51,009 nt of DNA from Acidobacteriota bacterium (GCA_014584695.1 JACTMI010000048.1:1-51009); one strand, 5' to 3'. Counted from the first letter of the stretch, positions 42,867-51,009 are shown. Made by a program: numbers and translations. The notes: generated from the sequence alone by a model not told the origin.

Positions 42867-43975
42867 GCCAGGAGTCCCTCCGCGTCCGGCCAGTAGGAGA
42901 TCAGCAGCTCCCGAAGCCTGCGGGTGAACCGGTCGGCGGAGAAGGTCTCCGCACGCCCTCGTAGGTTCACGGAATTGAACTCCATCCGGCCCGCTTTGTC
43001 AATCGCGGCCGCTATAGCCTCGGGGGTGTCCTGGGCGAAGAAGACCCCGTGGTCGCCGTCGACGACGATGTCGAGGATTCCCCCAGCGCCCAGGGCGATC
43101 ACGGGCGTGCCGCAGGCGAGCGCCTCGACCGCGGCGATGCCGAAGTCCTCGACGCCCGGCTGCAGGAAGGCGCGGGCGCCCCGGTAGAGCGCGCGCAGCT
43201 CGTCGGCCTCGACGCGCCCTGCCAGCCGCACAGCTGGGCCCGCCAAGCGCTCCAGACGGCCCCGCTCCGGGCCCTCGCCGACCACCACCAAGCGGGCGCC
43301 TGCCCGTTCGCAAGCCTGAATCGCCACGTCCACTTTCTTGTAGGGAGCCAGGGCGGCTACCATCAGGAGGTAGTCCCCCCGGCTCCCGCCCGGCTCCGGG
43401 TGGAAGTAGTCGACTGCCACCGGGGGCGGCAGCACTGCCGCGTCGCGGCCGTAATAGCGCCGGATTCGCTCGGCGACGAAGGTCGAGTTGGCCAGGTAGT
43501 GGTCGACCCTCCCCGCCGTGGCCGCGTCCCAGCGGCGCAGCCCCGCCAGCACCCGCCGCTTCGCCCAGCCGAGCGGGCCGCGGTCGGCGCCGAAATAGGC
43601 GCCCTCCTGGTCCCAGGCATAGCGCATCGGGGTGTGGCAGTAGCAGATGTGCAGGGCGCCGCGACCCCTGCGGACGCTCTTGGCGACGCAGTGGCTGGTC
43701 GAGAGCACCAGCCGATGGTCGCCGACGGGAAGGTCCTCGACGGCGAGCGGAAAGAGCGGCAGGTAGTAGCGGTACCAGGTTTCGAGCCCCGGCGCCCGCT
43801 GCAGGAAGCTGGTGACGATCGGATGACGTTCGATCTCGGGGAGGACGGAGCCGGGAAAGTGGAACAGGGTGTACACCGGCGCCGCGGGGAACAGCTTCGC
43901 CATCGCCGCGAGGACGTTCTCGCCGCCGCGCTGACCGGTCAGCCAATCGTGCACGAGCGCCACCGGAGAGGTCAC
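42863..43975 (-). CDS. Glycosyltransferase family 4
   Basis: A 370-residue GT-B enzyme. GTG 43975 overlaps the upstream stop (GTGA) and begins the canonical VALVHDWLTGQRGGENVLAA. Further features: STSHCVAKSVRRGRG, YCHTPMRYAWDQEG (typical of WbaZ-like mannosyl transferases), LANSTFVAERIRRYYGRDA, LLMVAALAPYKKVDVAIQAC, and the C-terminal EDFGIAAVEALACGTPVIAL with the Ex7E pair. It probably transfers a mannose-like sugar from a GDP-sugar during repeat-unit assembly; the sugar identity is inferred only from family resemblance. Confidence 0.9.
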   Translation of the reverse strand: MTSPVALVHDWLTGQRGGENVLAAMAKLFPAAPVYTLFHFPGSVLPEIERHPIVTSFLQRAPGLETWYRYYLPLFPLAVEDLPVGDHRLVLSTSHCVAKSVRRGRGALHICYCHTPMRYAWDQEGAYFGADRGPLGWAKRRVLAGLRRWDAATAGRVDHYLANSTFVAERIRRYYGRDAAVLPPPVAVDYFHPEPGGSRGDYLLMVAALAPYKKVDVAIQACERAGARLVVVGEGPERGRLERLAGPAVRLAGRVEADELRALYRGARAFLQPGVEDFGIAAVEALACGTPVIALGAGGILDIVVDGDHGVFFAQDTPEAIAAAIDKAGRMEFNSVNLRGRAETFSADRFTRRLRELLISYWPDAEGLLA

Positions 43976-45114
43976 GCCGATGCCCCCGGCCCGGCCGTGG
44001 TGACTCCGAGCGCGCGGTCGTAGGCGGCCAGCGTCCGGCGGGCGACATCGCTCCACCGGTAGCGAGCCGCGCGCTCGCGGCCCGCCCTCGCGCGGGCGGC
44101 GCGCAGCTCCGGCTCGGCGAGCAGGCGGGCAATGCCGGCGGCAATCGCGGCCGGATCGCGCGGATCGACCAGCTCGGCGGCGCCCCCCGTGACCTCGCGG
44201 TGCACCGGCAGGTCGGATGTCACCACCGGTGTTCCCGCCGCGAGCGCTTCGGCGAGCGGCAGGCCGAAGCCCTCGGCCAGCGTGACGAAGACGAGCGCCA
44301 CGGCCCCCTGGTAGAGCGCGGGCAGCGCGTCCTCGCGGACGAAGCCGATCGAGCGCACCTGGTCGCCGAGGCCGCGGCGGCGCAGCTCGCGCTGCAGGCC
44401 GGCCGCGGCTTCGCCCCGCGCTCCGACGAGGACGAGGGGTGGCGGCGCGATCGGGCCGGCCTGTAGCCGCTGGTAGGCGTCGAGGAGCCGCGGCAGGTTC
44501 TTGTGACCCTTCGGATTGCCGACGAAGAGGAGATAGCCGGGCGCCAGCCCGAGCTCGGCGAGGTCGTCGCTCAGCCGTTCGACGGGCAGTGTCGCGCGGA
44601 AGCGCTCGTCGACGCCGTTGGGGATGACGCTCATCCGCCCCGGGGAGACGCCCAGCTCGGCGACCAGCTCGCGTGCGACGGTCTCCGAGACCGTGACGAC
44701 GCGGGCCGCGAGCCGGGCGGCGCGGGCGAGCATCACCCGCGCATAGGCGAGGGCGAGCGGCCGCGGCAGCAGCTCCGGATGAGCGAGGTGGATGAGGTCG
44801 TGCACCGTGACCACGACCGGGCAGGGCGGGCGCAGCGGTATCACGTAGTGGGGGGCGTGCAGCAGCTTCGCCCCGGCCTGCCGCGCCCGCCGGGCGACGG
44901 CGAACAGCTCCGCCAGAGAGTAGCCTGGGGCCGGTTCCTCGACCCAGCGGAAGCGCTCGGGCAGCTCGAGACCGGCCCGCTCGCCCGGCGGTGCGAGGAC
45001 GACGTAGCGGCGTTCCGGATCGATCTCGGCGAGCGCGCCCAGCAGGCCGCGCAGGTAGGTCCCGATGCCGTAGTCCGCCAGTTTGCGGGCGTCGATGGCG
45101 ATCGGGCCGTTCAT
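43972..45114 (-). CDS. Glycosyltransferase family 4
   Basis: A 380-residue enzyme from ATG 45114, which overlaps the upstream stop (ATGA) and opens with PIAIDARKLADYGIGTYLRG. It has HAPHYVIPLRPPCPVVVTVH, DLIHLAHPELLPRPLA, TVSETVARELVAELGV, PNGVDERF, GYLLFVGNPKGHKNLPRLLD and the C-terminal EGFGLPLAEALAAGTPVVTS with the Ex7E motif. It belongs to the same subfamily as the next gene upstream (45111-46298), suggesting local duplication. Donor sugar unknown. Confidence 0.92.
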   Translation of the reverse strand: MNGPIAIDARKLADYGIGTYLRGLLGALAEIDPERRYVVLAPPGERAGLELPERFRWVEEPAPGYSLAELFAVARRARQAGAKLLHAPHYVIPLRPPCPVVVTVHDLIHLAHPELLPRPLALAYARVMLARAARLAARVVTVSETVARELVAELGVSPGRMSVIPNGVDERFRATLPVERLSDDLAELGLAPGYLLFVGNPKGHKNLPRLLDAYQRLQAGPIAPPPLVLVGARGEAAAGLQRELRRRGLGDQVRSIGFVREDALPALYQGAVALVFVTLAEGFGLPLAEALAAGTPVVTSDLPVHREVTGGAAELVDPRDPAAIAAGIARLLAEPELRAARARAGRERAARYRWSDVARRTLAAYDRALGVTTAGPGASA

Positions 45115-46298
45115 CGCGCGGCCACCCCGGCGCCGGCGGCGGGAGCGCCGGCGCGCCCGAGCACGCGATCGAACAGGTCGGCCAAGCGGCGCGCCGCCAC
45201 CGGCCAGGAATAGCGCCGGGACCGCTCGACTCCCGCGGCCGCCAGGCGAGCGGCCAGGCCGCCCTCCTCGAGCAGGCGCTCGAGGGCGGCGACGAGCGCC
45301 TCCGCGTCCTCGGGGTCGACCGTGAGGCCGGCGTCGCCCACGATCTCGGGCAGGCAGGAGCGATCGCTGGTCACCACCGGCACGCCGCAAGCCATCGCCT
45401 CGGCGACCGGGAGCCCGAACCCCTCGTAGAGCGAGGGGTAGACGAAGATCGTCGCCGCCTGCATCACCTCGATCAGCTCGGTGGAGGTCAGGCGGCCGAG
45501 GCGTCGGACCCCGCGGGGCGCCAGAGCGGCGATCCGCGCCGCCGTTGCCGCGCTCTTCCAGCCGTCGGGACCGGCGAGAAGCAGGGGGAGGGTGGCATCC
45601 GGGGCGCGCAGCGCCAGGGTCTCCCAGGCGTCGAGCAAGAGCTCGACGTTCTTGCGCGGCTCGAGCGTGCCCGCGTACAGGAGGTATCCCCGCGGAGCGC
45701 CGAGGCGGGCGCGGATGGCCTCGACGCGCGCCGGATCCGCCGGCCGGAAGGCCGGATCGACGCCGTTGGGAATCGCCACCACTTTGCCGCGGGCCGCCGG
45801 AAACGCGGCCAACACCTCCGCGGCGACGGTCTCGGACACCGTGACGATCGCCGCCGCGCGCTCGATGGTCGTGCCCAGGAAGGGGAGCAGGCTCCAGCGC
45901 ACCTTCCAGGTCAGCGTTTCCGGCACGTGGAGCGCGGCCAGATCGTGCAGCGTCACCACGGCGGGAACCGGCGGCCGCAGCGGCAGCGTCAGCAGCGGCG
46001 ACCAGAACAGGTCGATGTCGCCGCGCGCCAGGCGGCGGGGCAGCACGGCTTGCTGCCAGAGGACGCCGAGTGGCGCCGGCTGGATCTCGACCGGGATCTC
46101 CAGCGCGCGCAGCGGTTCGGGCTCCTCGAGCGGGCGATGGGCGAGCCCGAGCAGCTCGAAGCGGCCGAGCCGCTTCAGCTCGCCGAGCAGCGCCAGCGTG
46201 TGGACGCCGATGCCGGTCGGACGCCGGACCAGGGCGCGCAGGTCGATCGCAACGCGCGGCGGCGGGGAGGGAGAGGATTCGGACACGAGAGGGCGCAC
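45111..46298 (-). CDS. Glycosyltransferase family 4, first gene of the minus-strand glycan operon
   Basis: About 395 residues from GTG 46298, chosen because TACACT on the minus strand (46311-46316) lies 12 nt upstream; GTG 46286 is possible and is nearer the conserved start PPRVAIDLRALVRRPTGIGV. Other motifs are HDLAALHVPETLTWKVRWSL, IVTVSETVAAEVLAAFPAAR, IPNGVDPAFRP, YLLYAGTLEPRKNVELLLDA and YEGFGLPVAEAMACGVPVVT. It is divergent from the coiled-coil protein gene, with an 86-nt shared promoter region. Confidence 0.9.
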   Translation of the reverse strand: MRPLVSESSPSPPPRVAIDLRALVRRPTGIGVHTLALLGELKRLGRFELLGLAHRPLEEPEPLRALEIPVEIQPAPLGVLWQQAVLPRRLARGDIDLFWSPLLTLPLRPPVPAVVTLHDLAALHVPETLTWKVRWSLLPFLGTTIERAAAIVTVSETVAAEVLAAFPAARGKVVAIPNGVDPAFRPADPARVEAIRARLGAPRGYLLYAGTLEPRKNVELLLDAWETLALRAPDATLPLLLAGPDGWKSAATAARIAALAPRGVRRLGRLTSTELIEVMQAATIFVYPSLYEGFGLPVAEAMACGVPVVTSDRSCLPEIVGDAGLTVDPEDAEALVAALERLLEEGGLAARLAAAGVERSRRYSWPVAARRLADLFDRVLGRAGAPAAGAGVAAR

Positions 46299-46310
46299 CG
46301 CGCCCGCCCG

Positions 46311-46316
46311 AGTGTA
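46311..46316 (-). promoter_or_regulatory. -10-like element TACACT of the minus-strand glycan operon
   Basis: TACACT on the minus strand, 12 nt before GTG 46298. It lies about 45 nt from the divergent TAGAGT box of the plus-strand glycan genes. Confidence 0.35.
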
Positions 46317-46361
46317 CGACAGCGCGCGGCGAGTGCCGGCGGTGAGAGCGAGCGCCGGTGC

Positions 46362-46367
46362 TAGAGT
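46362..46367 (+). promoter_or_regulatory. -10-like element TAGAGT of the plus-strand glycan genes
   Basis: TAGAGT in GTGCTAGAGTTCC, 17 nt before ATG 46385. Confidence 0.4.
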
Positions 46368-46384
46368 TCCGCCCGCTTCACGCC

Positions 46385-46843
46385 ATGTCCGAGACACCGC
46401 CGCCCCCCGCCGCTGAATCCGACGCCGAGCGCGCGCGGGTCGCCGCCGCGCTCGCGACCCTGCGCGCGGCCGTCCGGCAGCGCCAGGGCGAGCTGGCCAC
46501 CGCGCGAGGCGGCGAAGGCGACGACCTCGCGCTCGACCTGGCGGAGCTACGTCGACGCGAGTTCGTGGAAGAGCCGGTGCCGGTCTCGCCGCGCCGGTTC
46601 GGCCGCGGGCTGGTCCTGCTGCGCAAGCTCTTCTGGCACCTCGGCCTGAAGTGGCACGCGCGCGCGGTGTGGGCGCAGCAGAACGGCTTCAACCAGAGCT
46701 CCAGCCGCCTGCTGCAGGAGCTGGCGGAGCGCGAGCGCGCGGCCCGGCGGCGCGTCGAACAGCTCGAAGCTCGGGTGGCGAAGCTCGAAGCCGCGGCGGT
46801 CGAGCCGCCCGCGGCCGCTCCACCGGGAGACGAGCGGCGTTGA
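46385..46843 (+). CDS. Coiled-coil protein of unknown function in the glycan locus
   Basis: 152 residues from ATG 46385. No signal peptide or membrane span is evident. A helical N-terminal part is followed by a conserved-looking segment (VSPRRFGRGLVLLRKLFWHL, AQQNGFNQSSSRLLQELAER) and a C-terminal heptad-like coiled coil (RRVEQLEARVAKLEAAAVEP). The QNxFN...R.L.EL pattern resembles the helical stretch found ahead of methyltransferase domains or as separate small proteins in surface glycan loci. Its stop overlaps the TTG start of the next glycosyltransferase. It may be a scaffold or length-control helper (inference). Confidence 0.7.
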   Translation: MSETPPPPAAESDAERARVAAALATLRAAVRQRQGELATARGGEGDDLALDLAELRRREFVEEPVPVSPRRFGRGLVLLRKLFWHLGLKWHARAVWAQQNGFNQSSSRLLQELAERERAARRRVEQLEARVAKLEAAAVEPPAAAPPGDERR

Positions 46844-47886
46844 CGGCCTCGATCGTGATCTGCGCCGCGCAGATCCCGTTCGTTTCCGGCGGCGCCGAAG
46901 TCCTCTACGGCTCGCTGCGCGACGAGCTGCGGCGCCGCGGTCATGCCGCCGAGATCGTCTCGCTGCCGTTCAACTGGCGCACGCGGGAGGCGATTCTCCG
47001 GAGCGCGCTGGCCTGGCGCCTGGTCGACCTCGAAGAGGTCGCCGGCCGCCGGGTCGACCTGGTCATCGCGACGCGCTTTCCGTCCTACGTGGTCCGGCAT
47101 CCGCGCAAGGTGGTCTGGCTGATCCACCAGTTCCGCCAGGTCTACGAGCTCGAGGGGACGAGCTTCAGCGACTTCGGCGCTCGACCGGGAGACGACGAGG
47201 TGGCGCGCATGCTGCGCGAAATGGACCGCCGAGCGCTCGGCGAGGCGCGGGCGCGGTTCGCGATCTCGGACAACGTCGGCCGCCGCCTGGAGCGTTTCAA
47301 CGGTCTCTCGGCGCGCACCCTCTATCCGCCGCCGCCGCTCGCGCCCCGCCTGCGCGCCGGGCCTTACGGCGACGCCGTGGTCACCGTCGGCCGGCTGGAT
47401 CCGATGAAGCGCTTCGACCTGCTCGTGCGCGCGGTGGCGGCCGCGGCGACACCGGTGCGCGCGGTGATTGCCGGCGAGGGGCCGGAAGCCGACCGGCTCG
47501 CGCGGCTGGCCCGCGAGCTGGGCGTCGAAGAGCGGGTCGAGCTGCCCGGGCGGGTCGACGACCAGCGCCTGGCCGAGCTCTACGCGGACGCTCTGGCGGT
47601 CTACTACGCGCCGTTCGACGAGGACTACGGCTACGTCGCGGTGGAGGCGTTCCTGGCCGAGCGGCCGGTCGTCACGATCGCCGATGCCGGCGGCGTGCTC
47701 GAGTTCGTCGCCGACGGGCGGACCGGTCTGGTCGCCCCGGCGGCCTCGCCGCGCGAGCTCGCCAGCCGGATCGACCGGCTTTACGGCGACCGCGAGCTGG
47801 CGGCGCGGCTCGGGCGGGCGGCGCGGGCACGCGCGGCCGGGATCGGCTGGGACGAGGTGATCGACAACCTGCTGGGCGCGGGATGA
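46840..47886 (+). CDS. Glycosyltransferase family 4
   Basis: 348 residues starting at TTG 46840, which overlaps the upstream stop (TTGA); GTG 46855 is an alternative. Begins SIVICAAQIPFVSGGAEVLY, the GG-AE loop typical of family 4. Later motifs: DLVIATRFPSYVVRHPRKVV, FAISDNVGRRLERFNGL, AVVTVGRLDPMKRFDLLVRA, AVIAGEGPEADRLARLA and FDEDYGYVAVEAFLAERPVV. The stop overlaps the next start (ATGA), so the three genes from 46385 are coupled. Confidence 0.9.
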   Translation: MTASIVICAAQIPFVSGGAEVLYGSLRDELRRRGHAAEIVSLPFNWRTREAILRSALAWRLVDLEEVAGRRVDLVIATRFPSYVVRHPRKVVWLIHQFRQVYELEGTSFSDFGARPGDDEVARMLREMDRRALGEARARFAISDNVGRRLERFNGLSARTLYPPPPLAPRLRAGPYGDAVVTVGRLDPMKRFDLLVRAVAAAATPVRAVIAGEGPEADRLARLARELGVEERVELPGRVDDQRLAELYADALAVYYAPFDEDYGYVAVEAFLAERPVVTIADAGGVLEFVADGRTGLVAPAASPRELASRIDRLYGDRELAARLGRAARARAAGIGWDEVIDNLLGAG

Positions 47887-49271
47887 CCCCGTTGCGCCTG
47901 GCCGTCGCGACGCCGCTGCCGCCCTCGACCTCCGGCATCGCGGACTATGCCGTCGATCTCGTCGCCGGGCTCGTCGCCGCGGGCGCCACGGTCACCGCTT
48001 ACAGCGAGGCTGCCGCGCTCGCGCCCGCGGCTTGGGGCGGCAGCGTCCCCTGCCAGGACCTGGCACAGCTCGGCCCGGCGCTCGACCGGGGTGCCGTCGA
48101 TCTCGCGGTCTATCAGCTCGGCAACAGCGCGGATCACCACGAAGGGATCTACCGGCTGGCGCTCGAGCGGCCCGGCGTCGTGGTGCTCCACGAGTACATG
48201 CTCCATCACCTGGTCCGCGAGCTGACCCTGGCGCGTGGCGACGCGGCGGGATACCTGGAAGAGATGCGCTATGCCGCGGGGGCCACCGGTTGGCGGGCGG
48301 CCCGGCGCCTGCTCGACAGTCACTACCCGGTCGATGTCTGGTCGTTCCCGCTCTTCGAGCGTCTGGTCGACCGGAGTCTGGGTGTCATCGTCCACAGCGA
48401 GTTCGCGCGTCGGCGGATCTTGGCCAGCCGGCCGGCGACACCGGTCGAGGTGGCGCCCTTCCCCCTCGACCTCGACGCTCTGCGCCCGCCCACGGCGGCC
48501 GAGCGCGCCCGCGCCCGCGCGGCGATCGGGGTCGGAAGCGAGGAGCTGCTGGTCGCGACCTTCGGGTTCGTCACGCCACAGAAGCACCTCGAGCCGGCGC
48601 TCGCGGCGTTCGCGCGGCTGCGCGCCGAGCGCCCCGGCGCCCGCTTCGCGGTGGTCGGGGAGATCTCGCCCTACTACGATTTCCTCGAGTTGCTGCGGCG
48701 CACCGGCGACGCGGGCGTGCACGTCTCGGGGCGCGTGCCGCTCGAGCAGCTCCACGACTGGATGATCGGTTGTGACCTCGCGATCAACCTCCGCCATCCG
48801 ACCGGCGGCGAGACCTCCGCGACGCTGCTTCGACTGCTGGCGCTGGGGCGCCCGACGCTGGTCACCGACGCGGGCTCGTTCGCCGAGCTGTCCGACGGTG
48901 CCGTGGCGCGCGTCGCGGTGGGCGCCGACGAGGAAGCGCAGATTCTCGCCTTGCTCCGCCGGCTGGCCGACGACCGTGAGCTCGCGACGGCGCTGGGCGC
49001 CGCGGGTCGGCGCGAAGTGGAGCGCCGGCATGGCTTGGCCGCGGCGGCGGGGGCCTACCTCGATTTCTGCGTCCGCGTGCGGCGCGACATCAGCCCGCCG
49101 GAGACGCCAGTGCCGCCGCTCGCCCCCCACCGGCCGGACGATCCGCGCGTCGGGCTGGCATCGGCGCTCGGCGCGGCGCTGGCCGACCTGGGGGTGGGGG
49201 AGGGGGATCCGGCGCTGGCGGGCGTCGCCAGTGCCCTGGTCGAGCTCGGCCTCGACCCGGGAGCTGAGTGA
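47883..49271 (+). CDS. Glycosyltransferase, GT4-like, paralogue of the enzyme at 7035-8618
   Basis: 462 residues. It shares with the distant 7035 gene a set of motifs not typical of other family 4 enzymes: YQLGNSADHHEGIYRLALER, VVLHEYMLHHLVREL, ATFGFVTPQKHLEPALAAF and INLRHPTGGETSATLLRLLA. It lacks that protein's C-terminal beta-rich domain and instead ends in a short helical tail (VGLASALGAALADLGVGE). It overlaps the upstream gene by 4 nt and the downstream gene abuts its stop. Confidence 0.88.
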   Translation: MTPLRLAVATPLPPSTSGIADYAVDLVAGLVAAGATVTAYSEAAALAPAAWGGSVPCQDLAQLGPALDRGAVDLAVYQLGNSADHHEGIYRLALERPGVVVLHEYMLHHLVRELTLARGDAAGYLEEMRYAAGATGWRAARRLLDSHYPVDVWSFPLFERLVDRSLGVIVHSEFARRRILASRPATPVEVAPFPLDLDALRPPTAAERARARAAIGVGSEELLVATFGFVTPQKHLEPALAAFARLRAERPGARFAVVGEISPYYDFLELLRRTGDAGVHVSGRVPLEQLHDWMIGCDLAINLRHPTGGETSATLLRLLALGRPTLVTDAGSFAELSDGAVARVAVGADEEAQILALLRRLADDRELATALGAAGRREVERRHGLAAAAGAYLDFCVRVRRDISPPETPVPPLAPHRPDDPRVGLASALGAALADLGVGEGDPALAGVASALVELGLDPGAE

Positions 49272-50500
49272 TGGCGCGGTGGGGTCGCGGCCGGGTCCTC
49301 GGCCTCGCCGGGCTGGCGGTCGCCCTCCTCGCCCACGTCGCCTACTGGTATCTGCCGCGCTCCCGGGCCGGGGTGCCGCGACTCGAGCGCTCCCGCGAGC
49401 TCCTGGCGGAACCGGGGTGGAGTCTCGTCCTCTGGCTGCCCTACCCGCACCAGAACCTGGGCGCCCTCGAGCAGCGCGTGGGCGACGTGCGGGCCTGGCT
49501 GGCGTTGCTCGCCGAGTCGGCCGGTCATCCGGCGCCGAGACTGCCCCGCTTCGGTTTCTGGTCGGTGCCGCCGGCGCGCGAGTGGGTCGTCGCCTTCGGG
49601 CCCGCGGGCGAGCTCGAAGCGCAGGCGGCGGTCTATCCGACGGTGGCGGCGCTGGCGCGGCTGGCCGGTGCCGTGGCGGGCAACCCTTGGCTCGGCGGCG
49701 GGGAGGTCGCGATCTCCCGGGAGCGCCGGGCAAGGGTGGAGTGGCAAGGAAGAGTCTGGCGGCTGACCACGGAGAGATCGCCGTCGCCGAGCGCGCGTGC
49801 GGTGCCCGAGCTGCCGGAGGCGCTCGCGTGGGTGCGCTGGGAGGAGGCGACCGCGTCGCTCCCCGCGGGGCTCTGGCGGGTCCGCGGCACGCCCAACGGC
49901 GGCGCCACGGCGGAGCTGGGCTCGGTGCCGGCGCCTCTGAAGAGCGGCCCCCGAGGCGACGCTGTCCAGGTGCCAGCCGCTTGGATCGCGGAGACGGAGC
50001 TGGGGCCGATCGGGGGGCCGACCGCGCTCTGGATCTGGACGGAGGAGGGTGTCCTCGAGGGGCTGCCTCGCGCGGCCGTGGTCGAAGCGGATGGCCCCCG
50101 GAGGCTGCCGCGCCTCCCGGGTTCGTCGCTCGCCCGGTGGGCCAGGCTGGAGCCGCATCGGTCCTGGGTCGGAGGGGCGCGACTGTCGGCTTTCGACGCC
50201 TCGGCGCTCGAGTCCGCCGGCCGCCTCCAACCGTGGCTCGAGGCCAGCTTTCCGCAGCCGAGGGGCGGCGGTGGGCCGTGGCGCGGTTGGGCGGCGGGGG
50301 CCGACCCGGACCGCATCGTCGGCCCCCTGGAGCGACTGGCGCGGCATCTCGAGCGGCTGCCGGTGCTCGGGCCGCCGGAAGCGAGACGGTTGCGCGGCGT
50401 CATCGGGCTGCTCGCGCCCTGGCAGGGCTGCGGCGAGCTCCGGGTCGAGGTCTGGCGGGAGCCGACGAGCGCGCTGCTGACCGTCTGCGCCGGCGAGTAG
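49271..50500 (+). CDS. Membrane-anchored protein of unknown function
   Basis: 409 residues from ATG 49271 (stop and start share TGATG; GTG 49268 is possible). A single N-terminal hydrophobic helix (VLGLAGLAVALLAHVAYWYL) probably anchors it, with the rest outside the cytoplasm. It is rich in tryptophan and beta-type segments (WSLVLWLPYPHQNLGALEQR, LGPIGGPTALWIWTEEGVLE) without a motif I recognise. It is the last gene of the plus-strand glycan operon, so a role in export or modification is only guessed. Confidence 0.65.
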   Translation: MARWGRGRVLGLAGLAVALLAHVAYWYLPRSRAGVPRLERSRELLAEPGWSLVLWLPYPHQNLGALEQRVGDVRAWLALLAESAGHPAPRLPRFGFWSVPPAREWVVAFGPAGELEAQAAVYPTVAALARLAGAVAGNPWLGGGEVAISRERRARVEWQGRVWRLTTERSPSPSARAVPELPEALAWVRWEEATASLPAGLWRVRGTPNGGATAELGSVPAPLKSGPRGDAVQVPAAWIAETELGPIGGPTALWIWTEEGVLEGLPRAAVVEADGPRRLPRLPGSSLARWARLEPHRSWVGGARLSAFDASALESAGRLQPWLEASFPQPRGGGGPWRGWAAGADPDRIVGPLERLARHLERLPVLGPPEARRLRGVIGLLAPWQGCGELRVEVWREPTSALLTVCAGE

Positions 50501-50596
50501 TCCGCGGCGATCCGGCGGTTTGAGACATAGCGGCACGTCTGATAGAAGGATCTTCGGCAGCATTCGTCTTCGCCTTCTTCTTTCACGGGAGGCAAC
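50501..50596. promoter_or_regulatory. Intergenic region with possible promoter
   Basis: TTGAGA (50520-50525) and TAGAAG (50543-50548) are 17 nt apart and could be a -35/-10 pair for the next gene, which has a GGGAGG ribosome binding site at 50587-50592. Confidence 0.35.
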
Positions 50597-51009
50597 ATGT
50601 GCACGGCGTCGATCGCAGCAGTCTTCGTCCTCGAGGCGTTCGTCTCCGGCGGCGATCTCTTCGGGGCCTTGGGGCACGATGGCGTCGTCGGCCGGGTGAG
50701 CCAGGAAGGGGGCCTGGCCTCCGCCGCCACGACGCTGTTCGGCTTCCCGGATGGCATCCACCTCGGGATCCTCTTTCTCTCGCCCGGGAACACGGGGAGC
50801 GAGGCCTATTCCGCGCGAGTTCGGGAGCTGCTGGACACGCCGACGTCGAGCCCGGAGTGGGGCCTGCTCCCTGCGCCGGCGGCGCCGCTCGCCGTGCAGC
50901 CAAGCCAGACGCAGCCTGCGCCAGCCGGTGAAGCCCCGCCGAAGCCTGCCCGGAGCGGCGTCGCGGGGCCCGAGTTCGGCCTGACGATCACTTCGCCGGC
51001 GCCGGGGAC
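50597..51009 (+). CDS. Unrecognised protein with proline-rich linker (3' end outside window)
   Basis: ATG 50597 is preceded by GGGAGG at 5 nt. The frame stays open to the right edge (137 codons plus), so the gene is partial. The first ~85 residues look folded (VLEAFVSGGDLFGALGHDG, FGFPDGIHLGILFLSPGN), and the rest is rich in Pro, Ala, Ser and Gln (PAPAAPLAVQPSQTQPAPAG), a typical linker. There is no clear signal peptide. No family was recognised. Confidence 0.55.
   Translation, partial: MCTASIAAVFVLEAFVSGGDLFGALGHDGVVGRVSQEGGLASAATTLFGFPDGIHLGILFLSPGNTGSEAYSARVRELLDTPTSSPEWGLLPAPAAPLAVQPSQTQPAPAGEAPPKPARSGVAGPEFGLTITSPAPG

Noticed and set aside
1-51009. CRISPR array, insertion sequence or prophage
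   Set aside because: No regularly spaced direct repeats, transposase, integrase or phage structural genes were seen anywhere in the window.

Overview
The window is about 51 kb of very GC-rich bacterial DNA, densely packed with genes. Taxonomic hints are a sigma factor of the ECF/TIGR02999-type paired with a Ser/Thr kinase-TPR protein, a secreted FG-GAP protein ending in a DGFESG...W tail, cohesin-like secreted proteins, and frequent GTG/TTG starts in ATGA/GTGA/TTGA overlaps. Together these suggest an Acidobacteriota lineage (Thermoanaerobaculia/Holophagae-like), probably a metagenome-type contig. This is an inference from gene content and is not proven. I see no rRNA, tRNA, CRISPR array, intact transposase or prophage gene.

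Layout. 1-7 kb: the end of a beta-propeller protein, a 550-nt gene-free stretch with palindromic repeats, prfB (release factor 2, with its programmed +1 frameshift), a secreted FG-GAP protein, and a translationally coupled ECF sigma factor and Ser/Thr kinase-TPR protein. 7-11.5 kb: a coupled four-gene operon (glycosyltransferase, membrane protein, CoA-pyrophosphatase-like Nudix enzyme, PnuC-like transporter). 11.5-17.5 kb: an SLC13/ArsB-like anion transporter, the potassium transporter Kup, a cohesin-like secreted protein and a class II photolyase. 17.5-21.3 kb: znuA-znuC-znuB, convergent zur, and a BtuF-like metal/cobalamin receptor domain protein. 21.3-21.5 kb: a 210-bp palindromic element. 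21.6-25.5 kb: a five-gene operon (AcpS, AMP-forming acyl ligase, acyl carrier protein, Kbl-like alpha-oxoamine synthase, small unknown protein). This is the best candidate for an undescribed pathway. 25.5-30.2 kb: a phytase-like/OB/nuclease fusion, a dicarboxylate symporter whose stop codon lies in a heptanucleotide repeat array, and a 400-nt low-complexity gap. 30.2-37.1 kb: a sulfate ABC transporter whose ATPase carries universal-stress-protein-like domains, then a sensor kinase and response regulator. 37.1-40.4 kb: NhaC-like antiporter and CstA. 40.4-50.5 kb: a surface-polysaccharide locus (methyltransferase-like protein, polyprenyl-phosphate sugar transferase, five glycosyltransferases, a coiled-coil protein, a membrane-anchored unknown). 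The window ends inside an unrecognised gene.

The strongest genome-wide signal is regulatory. Almost every operon-first gene has a TAGNNT or TACNNT hexamer just upstream, often only 6-12 nt before the start codon and without a Shine-Dalgarno sequence. This suggests a simple -10-only promoter and widespread leaderless or near-leaderless mRNAs. Genes inside operons are instead joined by 1-8 nt overlaps, implying translational coupling.
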